A stretch of DNA of 10,310 nucleotides from assembly GCA_943325595.2 (NCBI GenBank), contig CALPQA020000033.1, forward strand, positions 1 through 10,310, in the 5' to 3' direction. Position 1 is the first letter of the stretch, and the number at the start of each line of letters is the position of its first letter. Below, one piece after another: positions 8,765 to 10,310 of this stretch. Below the pieces are notes generated by a model, which searched no databases, was not told the DNA's origin, and saw only the letters and a list, made by a program, of their open reading frames with translations. This stretch comes from Auritidibacter sp. Marseille-P8566 (GTDB lineage: Bacteria > Bacteroidota > Bacteroidia > Flavobacteriales > Flavobacteriaceae). The position numbers and the translations under genes are program-made.

Positions 8765-8769
8765 GAGTT

Positions 8770-10212
8770 ATGAAAACTAAATTAATTTCAGGAATAATAA
8801 CACTATTTTTAGTGCTTTCATGCGATAGTTCATTTGAAGAAATGAACAGCAATCAAAATAGCATCACAACGGATGAGGTTATACCACCTTCGCTATTGAT
8901 AAAAGGAACCATGTTAGCCGATATTGCGATCAATCAAAGCCATTTACAAAGAATTGCAGGGATGTGGACGGGGCAATATAGAGGCGAAATTTCATTATAC
9001 CTTGGTATATATAATTATGATATTTCATCTTCAGAATCAAATAGCGCTTGGACCTATTTATACAATGGAATGTTAAAACAGTTTAGCGAAATAAATAAAT
9101 ATTATGCTATAAATGGAACCGATACCGAAGGACAATTAATTAAAGGGATTTGTAACGTACTTGAGGCGAACGCCGTAGGAACTGCGACTTCTATATGGGG
9201 AGATATTCCTTATTCTGAAGCAGTAAACCCAGCTATTAATGATCCAGTATTTGATAAACAATCGGCTATTTATAATGCTTTGCAGATAAAATTGGATGAA
9301 GCGATAGTAGTGCTTAGTGACCCAACCACAAAAAATTCGCTTTCAGAAGACATCTTTTTTGGAGGAAACAAAGACAAATGGAAGAAAACAGCGTACACTT
9401 TAAAAGCACGATATTATGTGCAAACCAGACAATATGCTTTGGCCTACGCCGCGGCTTTAAATGGAATTTCTGATTATGCAGGAACCATGAAATTCACACC
9501 TCCTTCAACGGGGTTAACAGGGGCAGAAAATCTTTTATACCGTTTTATGATTGGAACTAGAGTTGGTTATTTATCAGTAAACAATACTTTTTGTAGAAAT
9601 TTATTAGATACCCAAACCAATTTCCCAACAATTTCTAGAAGAAACGCTAAAACAAATGAACAAGCAAGAAGAAATCATCTTAATGCGGGTTCAATAACTG
9701 GAACTGGTACTACCACAATTATCAATGGTGAATTTAAACCGATGGATATGGTTACGTACCAGGAAAATTTATTAATATTAGCCGAAACAGGAACTAGAAC
9801 CGTAAATTTTGCAGAAGGATTACTTCAACTTAATAAAGTGCGTACCTTCTTGGCATCTGCCGATTCTTTTGATAAAAGAGCCACTACCGATGTTAAACTT
9901 TATACTGCTTATGTTGCTGCAGATTTTGCTAATGGAGGAATGAATAATTTAGATAATATTGATAGTACAAGAGCCTTATTAAGAGAAATTATCGAAGAAC
10001 GATATGTAACGGGCTTTGGTACCTTCATGCCTTGGAACGATGCAAGAAGATTGCGAAAAACAGAGTATGATATCGCGGTAAAAATCCCACTAAACAATAC
10101 TACTGCGACGCAACATCCGGAACGATTTTTTATATCGCAAGATGAAATTAATACCAATTCAAATGCTCCAACTGGACTTACCATTTTTAATCCAACAGAA
10201 CTAAACGAATAA
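8770..10212 (+). CDS. SusD/RagB-family nutrient-binding outer-membrane lipoprotein
   Basis: This 480-residue lipoprotein should act as the substrate-capturing lid on the adjacent SusC barrel. Residues 1-18 form a lipoprotein signal with lipobox LVLSC (acylated Cys18). The mature start, CDSSFEEMN, is acidic within the first residues, in keeping with surface-exported flavobacterial lipoproteins. The segment FEEMNSNQN followed by PPSLLIKGTML is typical of the SusD-like_2 branch. Helical, TPR-type sequence follows, with the conserved stretch ANAVGTATSIWGDIPYSEA (W143, D145, P147). The C-terminal part has IIEERYVTGFG, PWNDARRLRKTEYD and a PERFFISQDEINTN end, matching SusD family C-termini. The start is fixed by the lipobox and lies 5 bases after the SusC stop. 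A terminator follows 21 bases after the stop. The ligand is unknown. Family assignment is secure; the branch assignment is from motif recognition only. Confidence 0.94.
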   Translation: MKTKLISGIITLFLVLSCDSSFEEMNSNQNSITTDEVIPPSLLIKGTMLADIAINQSHLQRIAGMWTGQYRGEISLYLGIYNYDISSSESNSAWTYLYNGMLKQFSEINKYYAINGTDTEGQLIKGICNVLEANAVGTATSIWGDIPYSEAVNPAINDPVFDKQSAIYNALQIKLDEAIVVLSDPTTKNSLSEDIFFGGNKDKWKKTAYTLKARYYVQTRQYALAYAAALNGISDYAGTMKFTPPSTGLTGAENLLYRFMIGTRVGYLSVNNTFCRNLLDTQTNFPTISRRNAKTNEQARRNHLNAGSITGTGTTTIINGEFKPMDMVTYQENLLILAETGTRTVNFAEGLLQLNKVRTFLASADSFDKRATTDVKLYTAYVAADFANGGMNNLDNIDSTRALLREIIEERYVTGFGTFMPWNDARRLRKTEYDIAVKIPLNNTTATQHPERFFISQDEINTNSNAPTGLTIFNPTELNE

Positions 10213-10233
10213 AAATTGATTTTATCATTATAT

Positions 10234-10269
10234 AAAAGGTTGTTTAAGAATTCTTGGCAACCTTTTTTT
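10234..10269 (+). terminator. Intrinsic terminator after the SusD gene
   Basis: AAAAGGTTG (10234-10242) pairs perfectly with CAACCTTTT (10258-10266), and a T-run covers 10263-10269. The 15-base loop contains the small palindrome AAGAATTCTT (10246-10255), which may form an inner stem. It starts 21 bases after the SusD stop and closes the carboxypeptidase-SusC-SusD unit. Confidence 0.8.
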
Positions 10270-10290
10270 AAAGTTAAAAAACAGATAATT

Positions 10291-10310
10291 ATGAAAAACC
10301 ATTCGTTATT
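10291..10310 (+). CDS. Possible start of the next gene (3' partial)
   Basis: An ATG at 10291 opens MKNHSL and runs off the window edge. The basic start MKN and the A-rich sequence before it (AAAACAGATAATT) fit a flavobacterial gene beginning with a signal peptide. It follows the terminator T-run by about 20 bases. Only six codons are visible, so this may be chance, and no function can be proposed. Confidence 0.4.

Overview
The window is low-GC DNA from a member of the Bacteroidota, most likely a Flavobacterium-like organism. The evidence is a SusC/SusD pair, a protein ending in a type A type IX secretion (T9SS) sorting domain, start codons preceded by A-rich sequence rather than Shine-Dalgarno motifs, and a candidate promoter with the Bacteroidota -7 element TAnnTTTG. 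All supported genes are on the + strand. The genus is an inference from protein style and composition.

Layout: (1) Positions 1-823 hold the 3' part of an alpha/beta hydrolase (esterase/depolymerase type) whose start lies outside the window. (2) Positions 824-1117 are an AT-rich gap with one candidate promoter. (3) Positions 1118-4234 encode a 1038-residue exported, glycine-rich modular protein with a C-terminal T9SS sorting domain, followed by a clear intrinsic terminator (4244-4279). (4) Positions 4309-10212 hold a tight three-gene unit: a periplasmic-type M14 zinc carboxypeptidase, a SusC-type TonB-dependent transporter and a SusD-type lipoprotein. It ends in a second terminator (10234-10269). 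(5) An ATG at 10291 probably opens the next gene, which is cut by the window edge.

How the parts may work together: SusC and SusD normally form an outer-membrane complex in which the lipoprotein lid captures an oligomer and the barrel imports it using TonB energy. The enzyme encoded just upstream is a metallocarboxypeptidase rather than a glycoside hydrolase, and no carbohydrate-active enzyme is visible. The simplest inference is a peptide or amino-acid-conjugate uptake module, with the M14 enzyme trimming imported material in the periplasm. The upstream T9SS substrate is separated by a terminator and may be a surface or secreted adhesin-like protein unrelated to the uptake unit. No regulator (ECF sigma/anti-sigma, hybrid two-component or SusR type) lies in the window. 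I found no RNA genes, CRISPR arrays, insertion sequences or other mobile elements. The families are familiar ones, and I see no clear sign of a wholly new system.
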